Below are positions 15,296 through 24,398 of a stretch of 64,000 bases of DNA, one piece after another. This DNA comes from VXYL01 sp963666465. GTDB lineage: Bacteria; Pseudomonadota; Gammaproteobacteria; Pseudomonadales; Azotimanducaceae. Every line of letters starts with the position of its first letter. Position 1 is the stretch's first letter. Made by a program: the position numbers and the translations under genes. The notes under the pieces were generated by a model. It saw nothing but the letters and a program-made list of their open reading frames with translations. It was not told the DNA's origin and searched no databases. The stretch covers positions 496,001 to 560,000 of the forward strand of contig OY762824.1 of the NCBI GenBank assembly GCA_963666465.1, given 5' to 3'.

Positions 15296-18200
15296 CCGGC
15301 CTCCTCGCTGCGGCGCCTTGGGATGTCCTCGACGTCTGGGTCCGACCCGCCCAACGAGATCAGCCCTTCAATGGCTGACTTCGTGCGTTCTTCCTTTGCA
15401 AACTCCTGCAGAGCGTTGCTGACTGCCGAATCGAAATCTCCTTGCATCTCGAACGGATCGAGCAACTCCAGAAACGCCCAGCGACCGTGGCAACTCTGGG
15501 CGTTTATGCCGGGGACCCAGTGCGTCTCCATCGTTCGTGCCTTCGCCTTGGCGTCCTCGCCGCGTCGGCCCTTCACCTCTACGACGACATGCAGGGGTTC
15601 GTCTTCGCCCAAGCCGTAGTCTAGGACGACGATGAAGTCGGGCACGTAGCGATGGGTCGCGCCGGCGTGCTCGTAGGGCACCTCGAAGCCTAGGCTGTGG
15701 TTCTTGACCCATCGCAGCACGTTCGGGTGGGCGTCGAGTACGCGACAGAACTCGCCTTCCCATGCGCTGTCGAGGATGCACCAGTTGAGGTGGCAGCGTT
15801 GGCTGGGCGCGTACCTTTCGGTGCGTGAGGTTCGGAAGTTCACGTCCCGGGTGGTGCCTGTTGGGTTGAAGGGGTCTAGCACGACCTTGACGGGCTGCGT
15901 CTCGGAAGGAACGAAGCCGGCGTCGATTTTCTCGCAGGCGAGGTCGGCCAGTTGGGTGAACAATAGCTGCGCCGGCTGCGTGCCGCCCTTGCAGACTAGC
16001 TGGGTGCGAAGCCATTGCCGCGTGATGCGCTTCAACTGGCCGAACAGGTGCAGCTTCGGCTGCCCGTGTTCGTCGCGGAAGCGTTTGTCGAGCAAGTGCT
16101 TTGTGAGGTGATAGACGAGAGTGGATTCGCGCTCGCGGTCCAGGTGCTCCACGGTGAGGTCGTGACCTTCGCCGATGATGCCTTGGTTGTGGGTGACGGT
16201 GGGGCCGACGAGTTTCGGGGTGAGTTCGAGCCTGGAGTCTTCGTTGAATCGAGCTTCGAGCCTTTCGTCCGGGAGTTCGACGCGGTAGCCGGCGACGCGG
16301 GGGAAACGGATTTCGGCGTCGTCTCGCTCGGGGGAGAGCGCCTTCACGTGGACGGTTGCGCTCGGCGGCTGCGGCGGCGCGATCACGGGCTTGGCGGTGA
16401 AGTCGAAGGGGATGCCGAAGACATCGGCATACTCGGCGCCGAAGATGCCCTCGGCGTTCAGTTCGTAGGACTGGCGGCGCAGGGAGCGGCCGATCACCTG
16501 CTCGCACAGGAGCTGGGTGCCGAAGGCGCGCAGCCCCAGAACGTGGGTGACGGTGTTGGCGTCCCAGCCTTCGGTGAGCATGGCGACGGAGACCACGCAG
16601 CGGATGCCGCCGCCGAGACGGTCCGGCTTGCCAACCGTGTTCATCACTTCGCGCAGGATTTCCTCGTCGGTGATCTTCTCGGCGCGCACCTGATCGCCCG
16701 TGCGTTCGACGATTTCGCGGCGGAAGCGTTCGATCTCGTCGGCAGCGGCCTTCTTGAAGCTGTCGTCTAGCTTGTCGCCGGATTCGAGCTGTTGGCTGTC
16801 GATGAGCAGGGTTCGGGGCTTGGCGAGGCGTTCGCCGGCGTCGTTGAAGTTGCGCAAGAGCTTGAGGCGGCCGTTCTGGAAGCTGCCCGACTCGTGGTGG
16901 AAGCCGGCGATGTAGTCATGCACGAGCTTCGACGTTGCGGTGTTGTTGCAGACGACGATGAAGCAGGGGGGCACCTCGGTGTGGGCTTCCTCCCAAAGGT
17001 GGAACGTCTCCTCGTAGTGGCCGTAGAGGGCCTGAAGGGCCGTTTGCAGTTCGTTCGGCAGCTGGAGGGGGTCGAGGCCAGCGCTGCCCTTCTTCTTCGG
17101 CATCTTCTTGCCGATATGCTCCCACAGGTTGCGGTAGATGGGCATCTCGGCGCCGGGCACGTTGTCCACCACCGGCACGCGGGGCAGCTTGACGATGCCG
17201 CATTCGATGGCGTCCATGAGGGAGAAGTCGCTGACGGTCCAGGGAAAGAGTGTGCCCTCGGCGTAGTCGGAGCCGCGCAGGAAGAACGGGGTGGCGGAGA
17301 GGTCGAGCACGCGCTTGAGGCCGAGTTGGCGGCCGGCGGCTTCGAGGCCGGAAATCCACACGCTGGCGGCTTCCTCGTTGCGCTTGGCTTCGGTGCGGTC
17401 GTCGCCGGTGAGCTTGCCTTCGCCGCTTTCGCCTGGGTTCTCGCGGTAGCAGTGGTGGGCTTCGTCGTTGAGGACGAGGATGCCCTTCATGGTCATGAGT
17501 TCCGGCATGACGCGGGCGAGCATCTGGCCTTCGGTCTCGCGGGTCTGGAGGTCGGGGCCGGCGCCTTGGAGCAGGCGGCGGTTGGCCTTGGAGAGCTCTA
17601 GCGTTTCGCGGAGCTGGAAGGCGTGGTAGTTGGTGATGACGATCTTGGCCTTGTCGAGTTCGCGCAGCATGTCCGGCGGAACAAGCTTGCGGCCGGCGTA
17701 GTAGGAATCTGGGTCGTTTGGCTGCAGCACCCGGAGGCGGTCGCGGATGGTGATGCCGGGGGTGACGATGAGGAAGCCGCGGGTGAAGCGGGTGCTGCCG
17801 GGGCGACGGACGGCGTTGACGGTCTGCCAGGCGATGAGCATGGCCATGACGGTGGTCTTGCCGGCGCCGGTGGCGAGCTTCAGCGCCATGCGCTCGAGGC
17901 CGGGATTGGCTTGTTTGCTGGCGCCTTGGATCTCGTCCAGGAAGACGCGGCCCTGGTTGCCGAGGCTTGGGGCGACTTCGGTGAGCCAGATGACGGTTTC
18001 GACGGCTTCCAGCTGGCAGAAGAACGGGCGGATGTCGCTGAACGGATGGTGGCGCCAGTGCTTGAGGAGCCGGGCGGTTTCGGGCGTCACCCGCCATTGC
18101 CGTTCGGGCAGTGCGCGCCATGCCGCAAGTTCTCGGCGCAGGCTGTCGATGAGGGCGATGAGCTGGTATTGCTGATTGTCGCTGGCCAGCGCCTCGCTTT

Positions 18201-18392
18201 GGGCGTCAAGGGAAATCTGGCGCTGCTTGCGGCCCGCCTTGCGGGTGGAGGGTATCGGCGAGATGAACGAAACCGCTCGCCGCCCTCATCGACGACATCG
18301 GTGGGCTGCCGCCCTTCATCGAGCACCCAGTGGCGCGTGGGCACTTCGTAGGGCGAGTTCAGGATGGGGTTTTTGTGGAAGGCGTCGGACAT
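15292..18392 (-). pseudogene. Res A: type III-like restriction endonuclease (SF2 helicase plus PD-(D/E)xK), N-terminal frameshift
   Basis: The true N-terminus (MSDAFHKNPILNSPYEVPTR, start 18392) matches Res B (MTERFFANPILNSPYERPGR) but shifts frame near 18280. The rest (SFISPIPSTRKAGRKQRQ onward) runs open to 15292. Loss of one C in a gagggccgg-like stretch would explain it. The remaining frame of more than 930 residues has Walker A LATGAGKTTVMAML, the DExH-like box VLNDEAHHCYRE, helicase motif VI near LLCEQVIGRSLRR, and a C-terminal nuclease core VPDFIVVLDYG with VVVEVKGRRG. A shorter protein starting at an internal codon might still fold. In type III systems cutting needs Mod, which is also broken here. 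Confidence 0.82.
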
Positions 18393-18474
18393 GCGGGGAG
18401 CTTACCGCAAGGGCGTGGGTGGGACGAAGGCGTTGCTGTTGGCGCGAAGGGGAGAGCCAGTGTCCCCATCTGAA

Positions 18475-18497
18475 AGGACGGCGTGCCCTCCCTCCAG
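18475..18497. repeat. Degenerate copy of the GGAGGG/CCCTCC palindrome
   Basis: The stretch ggacggcgtgccctccctcc lies between the divergent res A N-terminus region and the downstream AAA_14 gene. The right arm is intact and the left arm is degenerate. It belongs to the same family as the perfect palindrome at 5377-5415. Confidence 0.5.
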
Positions 18498-18520
18498 CGG
18501 GGGGCGTGGGAGGAGGTCGG

Positions 18521-19678
18521 TCAGGCGAGTTGGCCGTCCCAAAGTCGGTCGAGGAAGTCTTGCCACGGGAGGATGTCGATGTTTCTGACGTGCCGGGGTG
18601 CGGGCTCGGTGCTGACGACGATTGCGTGCTTCGAGCGGTGTTCTTCGGTGAAAGCTCGCAAGCCCTTCAGTTCTTCAGGTCGCACGCGGCCGCCCTTGAC
18701 CTCTATGGCGACTTCGCCGTCTCTGCCAAGAACGAAATCCACTTCCAGGCCAGACTTGGTGCGCCAGAATCGGACGGGGAAGTCGGCCTCTCGATAGCTT
18801 CGATAGGCCAGGATCTCCATGAGCGCGAAGTGTTCGAGCGCTCGCCCGAAGTCTGGGCCGATGGCGCGTTCGATGCGGCGCCCGGTGATGTGGCCGGCGA
18901 CGCCTACATCGAACAGGTAGAACTTCGGGGCTCTGGTGATGGTGGCTCGGGTGCGGTGGCGCGCATAGGGCTCCAGCAGGGTGCCGAGCAAGGTGTCTTC
19001 CAGAATCTGGAAATACTCGCGCACGGTCTTGGAGTTCACGCCGCAGTCGCGGCCTAGAGACGAGAAGTTGAGCAACTCGGCATGGCTGAAGCCGAGGGCG
19101 TCGAAGAACCGAGAGAAGGCAGCCGTGTTGCGCGTGAGCCCTTCGTCGAAGACCTCTTCCTTCAGGTAGTCATCCACGTAGCCGGCCAGCGCCCGGCGAT
19201 GGTGGGCGCTGTCGTGGTGGGACGGCACCAAGCCCCGCTGAAGCGCTTGCAGCAGGTTGAAGTCGGGAACCTCGTTCGCCGTGAGCGGGTGCAGGCGGAA
19301 GCTCCAGGCCCGTCCACCCAGGAGGTTGCCGCCGCCCCGCTTCAGCTTGCGGGCGCTCGATCCACACAGAATGAAAGCGAGTCCTTCCTGCTCGATGAGC
19401 CGATGCACCTCGTCCAGGAGCGCCGGCACCTTCTGCGCTTCGTCGATGATGATGGGGCGCCGGCGCTGTGGTTCTGGGAGGGCTGTCACGCGTTCCGACA
19501 GCGTCCACGGCGCGCGGGTGAATTCCAGAAGGGTGCGGGTGTCCAGCAGGTCGAATCGGGCGGACTCTGGGAAGCGTTGGCCGAGCAGCGTGGACTTTCC
19601 CACCTGCCGCGGCCCCCAAAGGAAGGCGGATTGGCCGGGTGGGAGGTCCAATGGCAGGTCGCGGCGGTACAGACTCAT
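18521..19678 (-). CDS. AAA_14/DUF4143 ATP-binding protein
   Basis: About 385 residues with textbook AAA_14 plus DUF4143 order. The P-loop is FLWGPRQVGKSTLLGQRF near residue 20, Walker B is RRPIIIDEAQKVPALLDE, and the sensor is FILCGSSARKLKR. A winged-helix-like centre (FSSLGRDCGVNSKTVREYF) follows. The C-terminal nuclease-like core is LEVDFVLGRDGEVAIEVKGG, a PD-(D/E)xK-like D...ExK arrangement. The ATG at 19678 gives MSLYRRDLPLDLPPGQS, typical for the family. It lies just upstream of res A on the same strand, 128 bases apart with a REP-like repeat between. Function of the family is not established. Confidence 0.88.
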   Translation of the reverse strand: MSLYRRDLPLDLPPGQSAFLWGPRQVGKSTLLGQRFPESARFDLLDTRTLLEFTRAPWTLSERVTALPEPQRRRPIIIDEAQKVPALLDEVHRLIEQEGLAFILCGSSARKLKRGGGNLLGGRAWSFRLHPLTANEVPDFNLLQALQRGLVPSHHDSAHHRRALAGYVDDYLKEEVFDEGLTRNTAAFSRFFDALGFSHAELLNFSSLGRDCGVNSKTVREYFQILEDTLLGTLLEPYARHRTRATITRAPKFYLFDVGVAGHITGRRIERAIGPDFGRALEHFALMEILAYRSYREADFPVRFWRTKSGLEVDFVLGRDGEVAIEVKGGRVRPEELKGLRAFTEEHRSKHAIVVSTEPAPRHVRNIDILPWQDFLDRLWDGQLA

Positions 19679-19949
19679 TCGGAAAACATTCCGAATTGGC
19701 TCGACTACTTCGGATTGTATTTCGAAATGGCCTGCTGCTGTGGGTCGGCGCCACACCTTGGCTCCGCATCCTGCCCGAGTCGTGCACAGTGGGAGGGCCG
19801 TCGTTCCAACGTCGTCAGGTCGAGGCGGGTCGAGGCCTGACTGTTGGCGACCGTAGCGCAGTTTGCCTGGGGGAGGCTTGCAGACACGGTGGAGGGAACC
19901 GTGTAGGGTTGCGCGCCTTTGGATTGGGCCTTGGAAGGGAGGAGTCGGA

Positions 19950-20705
19950 ATGAGGCTTGAGGACATTCGCCATGTTGGCGTGCTCGGCGGTGGCGTGATG
20001 GGGGGCGGGATTGCCCAGGTCATGGCGGCGCTTGGAGGGTATCGGGTGACGGTGCGGGATCTCACGCAGGAGATTCTGGACGAGACCCGCGACGAGGTGG
20101 TGGAACGCAAGTGGGGCGTGAAGCGGGCCGTGGAGAAGGGCAAGCTGGGCTTCGATCAGGCGGTGCGTGCCATCGACAATGTGGGCTATACGCTGGAGCT
20201 TTCCGATCTGGCGGACTGCGATCTCATCATCGAGGCGGTGCCGGAGCGGCTGGAGCTGAAGCAGCAGGTGTTTGCGGAGCTTGACGGTGTTGTGAAGGCA
20301 GACTGCATCTTTGCCTCCAACACTTCCGGGTTCGTGATTGCCGAAATCGCTCGCGACGTGAGTGCGGAGCGCAAGGCGAACTTCATCGGCATGCACTTCT
20401 CGAACCCGGTGCCGGTGATGCGGATGCTCGAGGTCATCACCACGGAGGAATCCGACCCGGAGGTGGGTGAAATCGCCAAGGCGGTGGGCGAGAAGGCTGG
20501 GCGCGTGGTATCGATGGTGAAGGACAGGCTTGGCACCTACGGCTTCATCCTGAACCGGGTGTTTGCCGCTGCGGCTCGGGAAGCGCGGCAGATCGTCGAT
20601 GATGGCCTTGCGACGCCGGAGGATGTGGACAAGGCGATGATCACGGGGCGCAACTGGCCGGCGGCGTTCTTTGGGGCTCGGGGTGGCATTGGCAAGCAGT
20701 GGTAG
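19950..20705 (+). CDS. 3-hydroxyacyl-CoA dehydrogenase-family protein, short C-terminus
   Basis: About 251 residues. The Rossmann NAD site is VGVLGGGVMGGGIAQVMAA, followed by DLIIEAVPERLELKQQVF and IFASNTSGFVIAEIA. The catalytic His lies in IGMHFSNPVPVMRMLEV. The C-terminal domain begins YGFILNRVFAAAAREARQIV but stops soon after GRNWPAAFF. Typical enzymes run about 280-310 residues and continue with a GP-x-x-x-x-D segment. So this copy is either a compact family member or slightly truncated. It should oxidise 3-hydroxyacyl-CoA in beta-oxidation or a related pathway. A good Shine-Dalgarno (GGGAGGAG) precedes the ATG at 19950. Confidence 0.85.
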   Translation: MRLEDIRHVGVLGGGVMGGGIAQVMAALGGYRVTVRDLTQEILDETRDEVVERKWGVKRAVEKGKLGFDQAVRAIDNVGYTLELSDLADCDLIIEAVPERLELKQQVFAELDGVVKADCIFASNTSGFVIAEIARDVSAERKANFIGMHFSNPVPVMRMLEVITTEESDPEVGEIAKAVGEKAGRVVSMVKDRLGTYGFILNRVFAAAAREARQIVDDGLATPEDVDKAMITGRNWPAAFFGARGGIGKQW

Positions 20706-20774
20706 CGCGTTTCTGCCGGGGCGACTGAGCGAGAGCTTCGCTTGAGTCCGCTGCGTGTGCGCCTGGCGGCGCGA

Positions 20775-20848
20775 GCGAGGGCAGAATGCCCTCGCCCCCA
20801 GGGGGCCTTCGGAGACGGGTTTCTCTGCAGGAGGGCATCCTGCCCTCC
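20775..20848. repeat. Two REP-like palindromes in tandem
   Basis: The first is gcgagggc-agaat-gccctcgc (20775-20795). The second is ggagggca-tcc-tgccctcc (20830-20848). Between them lies cccccagggggcc, and after them gcgcgccgtcaggcgcg, another short palindrome. They fill the gap between two genes transcribed in the same direction and are relatives of the palindromes at 5377 and 40478. Confidence 0.75.
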
Positions 20849-20922
20849 CTGCGCGCCGTCAGGCGCGTTCGGGGACCGCGGTGGTTTATGGTCTGGGTGT
20901 CACAAAGCTCCAGGCGGGTTGG

Positions 20923-21585
20923 ATGGAACTCTATGACGTGATGCGGACCGCCTTTGCGGCGCGGGAATTCCTGGATGAGCCGGTGCCGGATGAGGTGTTG
21001 CGGCGGATTCTGGACAATGCGCGGTTTGCGCCGAGTGGGGGCAATCGTCAGGGATGGCGGGTGATCGTGGTGCGCGACGCGGAGAAGCGGGAGGCGTTGG
21101 TGCCGTTGATCGAGCCGACCTTTCGGCGCTATTTGGCGGAGGTGCGAGCCGGGGCCAACCCGTGGAACGTGGTGGAGCCTGCCGAGGTTGGCCAGGAGGA
21201 GCTCGATGCGGTGATGATTCCGCCCGGCTTCATCGAGCGCTTGGCTCATGCGCCGGTCGTGTTGCTGGTGACGGTGGACTTGGCGGTGGTTGCGGCGATG
21301 GATCGGCATCTGTCGCGCATCGGCGTCATTCCCGGCGCATCGATCTATCCCTTCGTCTGGAACATCCTTCTTGCAGCCCGGAACGAGGGCTTGGGCGGTA
21401 CGCTCACCACCTTCGTGGCCGCGCGCGAACCGGACGTGAAGGCGTTGTTCGACATTCCCGAAAGCCACGCCGTCGCCGCCATGCTGCCGATGGGCAAGCC
21501 GGTGCGGCAACTGACGAGGCTCTCGCGCAAGCCTGTGGGAGAGTTCGCCACCGTGGACGGTTTCGGAGGCGTCCCGCTGCAGTAG
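20923..21585 (+). CDS. Nitroreductase-family FMN oxidoreductase
   Basis: About 220 residues with the nitroreductase fold. The N-terminal FMN-binding pattern is MRTAFAAREFLDEPVPDEVL (R of the RxF-type motif), then LDNARFAPSGGNRQGWRVIV, the classic APSGGNxQPW-type flavin contact. A central segment PGASIYPFVWNILLAARNEG and a C-terminal GGTLTTFVAAREPDVKALF complete the fold. These enzymes reduce nitro groups, enones or dehalogenate aryl rings using NAD(P)H. The ATG at 20923 gives the family N-terminus. It runs convergently with the MFS gene; the gap is 90 bases. The natural substrate is unknown. Confidence 0.85.
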   Translation: MELYDVMRTAFAAREFLDEPVPDEVLRRILDNARFAPSGGNRQGWRVIVVRDAEKREALVPLIEPTFRRYLAEVRAGANPWNVVEPAEVGQEELDAVMIPPGFIERLAHAPVVLLVTVDLAVVAAMDRHLSRIGVIPGASIYPFVWNILLAARNEGLGGTLTTFVAAREPDVKALFDIPESHAVAAMLPMGKPVRQLTRLSRKPVGEFATVDGFGGVPLQ

Positions 21586-21675
21586 GCGCCGGGGCTTGGA
21601 AGCTGCGCAAAGTCCGTTCGCGAGTATCCCGGTGTTGGAGCCGCATTGGAGCCTTGCAGCGGGTGCTTGACCGCA

Positions 21676-22977
21676 TTACGCCACCGGATTCGCCTGTCCG
21701 ATCAATGCCCGCTTGTCCCGGGCAAACCGCCTTCCCGCAAAGAAAAACAGCGGGATGGTCAGGAACGATATGCAGGTGAAGAGCACCATGCTGGTGGTGT
21801 ATGGGTCGTGAAAGTCATGCTCGAACAGCCAGTCGACGAGCATCCCGCCGGCGGTCACGCCGAATCCAATGCCGAGAACGTTGATCAGCAGCAAGGTGAC
21901 GGCGGTGACCGTGCCGCGAATCTGCGGCGGCACAAGCTCCTGCACCGTGCCGAAAACCGGGCCATAGAGGCTGCCAAACTGGAAGAAGTGCAGGAACATG
22001 CAGACCATGAAGAGAGGGGAGGCAGGATCGATCAGCCGGAAGGCGAGCGTCATGGGCATGAGGACGAGCGTGACCCAGAACATGAACATGAGGCGGCCGA
22101 TGCCCGTGACCTTCAGGAAGTAGTCGCCGCCTATGCCACCGAACAGGTTGCCGAGGACCCCGGCGCCGAGTGCCATCCAGCCGGTTAGCTCGGCGATCTC
22201 GTTGCGGTCGAATCCGCGCTCTTCCACGAACCAGATTTGCTCGAACATCGCGGCGCCCAGGAAGATGTGGAAGATGACGGCCCCCAGCACGGTCATCAGC
22301 AACGCCGGTGAGCCAGCGAACGCCCTCCGGGTGGTGGCCAGCATCTCCCGGATGCTCGGGAATTCGGGCTTGTCTGCGGGTCGCGGCGCGGCCGATCGGC
22401 GGGGCGTTTCCCGCAGCGAAAACATGATGAGACTGAAGGCTATGCCGAGTCCCCCCAGCACATAGAAGCAACCGCGCCACCCGACCAGGGGCTCGAGATA
22501 GGCGACGATCAGCAAGCTCGCCGAGATGCCGATGGGACCGGCCATGTAGTAGGTGCCGGCGGCAAAGCCGAGGCTCTTCGACGGAAAGCGATCGGACAGA
22601 AGCGACATGGAGGTCGGTGTCATGATCGACTCGCCGATGCCGATGAACAGGCGCGGAACGGCGATGCTGGCAAACCCCTTCGCCATGCCGGAGATCGCCG
22701 TGAGCGCACTCCAGACCGCCAATCCGAGCGCGATGAAACGGGTTCTGTTGACCCGGTCCGCCAACACGCCCATGAAGACGCCGGCAACCGAGTAGAAGAC
22801 GATGAAGATGAGGCCGGTGAGCAAGCCGAATTGGGTATTGGTGAGATTCAGTTCAGGCTTGATCCAGTTCGCCATGCTGGCGATCAGTTGCCTGTCCACG
22901 ATGTTGAGGACGTTGATGGTGGTCAGAAAGGCCAGGAATCCATAGTCGCGAATGCGCGCGTCCGTCTCTTCCTGCAT
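21676..22977 (-). CDS. MFS transporter, spinster-like
   Basis: About 433 residues and roughly twelve hydrophobic helices. The N-terminus MQEETDARIRDYGFLAFL leads into NVLNIVDRQLIASMANWIKP, the DRQ motif typical of spinster-type MFS carriers. It also has GVLADRVNRTRF, the MFS motif A between helices 2 and 3. The ATG at 22977 has GGAGGAGGG upstream. It lies directly downstream of the GrdB-like gene on the same strand, 53 bases away, so it may import the substrate or export the product of that enzyme. Substrate specificity cannot be predicted. Confidence 0.88.
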   Translation of the reverse strand: MQEETDARIRDYGFLAFLTTINVLNIVDRQLIASMANWIKPELNLTNTQFGLLTGLIFIVFYSVAGVFMGVLADRVNRTRFIALGLAVWSALTAISGMAKGFASIAVPRLFIGIGESIMTPTSMSLLSDRFPSKSLGFAAGTYYMAGPIGISASLLIVAYLEPLVGWRGCFYVLGGLGIAFSLIMFSLRETPRRSAAPRPADKPEFPSIREMLATTRRAFAGSPALLMTVLGAVIFHIFLGAAMFEQIWFVEERGFDRNEIAELTGWMALGAGVLGNLFGGIGGDYFLKVTGIGRLMFMFWVTLVLMPMTLAFRLIDPASPLFMVCMFLHFFQFGSLYGPVFGTVQELVPPQIRGTVTAVTLLLINVLGIGFGVTAGGMLVDWLFEHDFHDPYTTSMVLFTCISFLTIPLFFFAGRRFARDKRALIGQANPVA

Positions 22978-23030
22978 ACCCTCCTCCCAAGCACCGTTGC
23001 CCCGCGGAGGAGCCTTCGCAAGCCTCTCGG

Positions 23031-24347
23031 TCACTCCGAATCCGGGCCGATGTTGAAACCGAGTTCCCGCCGGCCGTAGCCGCCCTTTGCGATTTGCTCT
23101 GGGTCGGGGAAGGCGCTGCCGCCCCGAAAATGACCCATCGGGATCGTCAATGCACGCGTCATCAACGACGTGGGCCTGCCGTCCGCGGTGAGGTGTTCGG
23201 CGATCGTGTGCAGTGCGTCGCCGAGGGCGGTGCTGGCGAATATCCAGTCGGTCAGTGCGCCGTGATTGGGTGCATCCGGGCCCGGCTGGGACGCAACCGC
23301 TTCGTGGTAGAAGGTGCGCATGTCGTCTGTGAGATGCCGCACAAGGAGCGGCATGTCGAACTTCCACTCGATGCCGACCTCGGGTGGCTCGCTCACGTCG
23401 CCGCCGTCGGCAATGCCGCCTAGCGCCTGCGCCACCGCTTCGACCTGGTCTGGCGCCGCACCCGTGGCGCCGAACAATGTGCGGCCGCGAGCGGCTCGCG
23501 TCTCGTTCGCCCAGGGCGCGAGACGCGCCACTTCCGCCAGCAACCGCGCGGTGTGCGACTCATCCTCCTGCACCGGGAAGCTCACGGGGCATGCCCAATC
23601 GCCGGGGCCAGCCTCCTTGGGCGCGTCAATCGGGTAGTCGGCGATGGTTGGCTCGGTTGCGGTTGCCAGCATCCCGAGCGCCGCACGCATCACGTTCTTC
23701 TGGAATGCAGGATCATCGGCGCTGCCGAAAGGCCGCCCCACCGCGAACGGCACCCAAAGAGCCCGTGGTGGTCGCACCGCCTGGCTCTGTTCTCGGATCA
23801 GGCTGATGGAGGCCGTGGCGACCCCTGCACGCTCGATGTAGTTTGCCAGTGCGCCCACGGCGCCCGTGCAAATGGGTCAGACCGGCACCAGCAGGGCAAC
23901 ATCGACCTCATCCGCCGCCAGCAGGTGGCCGACCTCCTCGCCGGAGGCTCGCAGCGCTTCGTGATTTGGCTGCGCGCCCATGAAGGAGTAGTGCCAGTTC
24001 GACACACCGCCAATCTCGCCGTCGGCAGCCATTTCGCGGAGCCGATCCAGAGGGAACCAGATGTTGGGGTCCCGTTGGAAGCCGCTGCGGTCGAAGTTGG
24101 TGCTGATGTGCGACACCACGACATCGGCGAAATCGATGTCGCCGGGGAGCAGTCGGTAGTCCACGGTGCCCGGCTTGAAGGGCGTATCCGAGCGGCGGTG
24201 GATTCCAGCGGTCGAGACGATCGCGACGCGTGACTCGCTGAGCGGTCTCGGCATGATCCACCGGGCTGGCGCGACGGGTCGCATCCGCTCTGCGGCACCA
24301 CGCATGTGCTCCGCTTCGATCTCGTCGAGATCAGACAGACGAACCAA
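23031..24347 (-). CDS. GrdB/PrdB-family reductase-like protein, probable selenoprotein (Sec157)
   Basis: One frame of 439 codons interrupted only by TGA at codon 157 (23877-23879). Around it the sequence reads DVALLVPV-U-PICTGAVGALAN, placing the TGA as the first residue of a U-x-x-C redox motif. In the glycine/sarcosine/betaine/D-proline reductase selenoprotein B family this position is selenocysteine or cysteine. Both sides are conserved: upstream AIVSTAGIHRRSD, GDIDFADVVVSHISTNFDR and GVSNWHYSFMGAQ; downstream YIERAGVATASISLIREQ and VPFAVGRPFG. A hairpin follows the TGA at the distance expected for a bacterial SECIS. The start is TTG at 24347 with GGAGAGG upstream. The classical anaerobic reductase partners are absent, so the reaction is unknown. 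If the host lacks Sec insertion, the product would end at residue 156. Confidence 0.82.
23842..23872 (-). promoter_or_regulatory. Candidate bacterial SECIS element
   Basis: On the minus strand, 4 nt after the TGA, TTTGC pairs with GCAAA (5 bp). A 4x4 internal loop follows, then GCGCC pairs with GGCGC (5 bp) around a GUG apical loop. The apical loop begins 18 nt after the TGA, within the 16-37 nt spacing described for bacterial SECIS hairpins, with a G at its first position. It is embedded in coding sequence, as bacterial SECIS elements are. The stem could also be fortuitous in G+C-rich DNA. Confidence 0.55.
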
Positions 24348-24398
24348 AACGCCTCTCCTGCTTCAGGCTTTCAGTGACCAACGGCCTTGGAACCCGCC

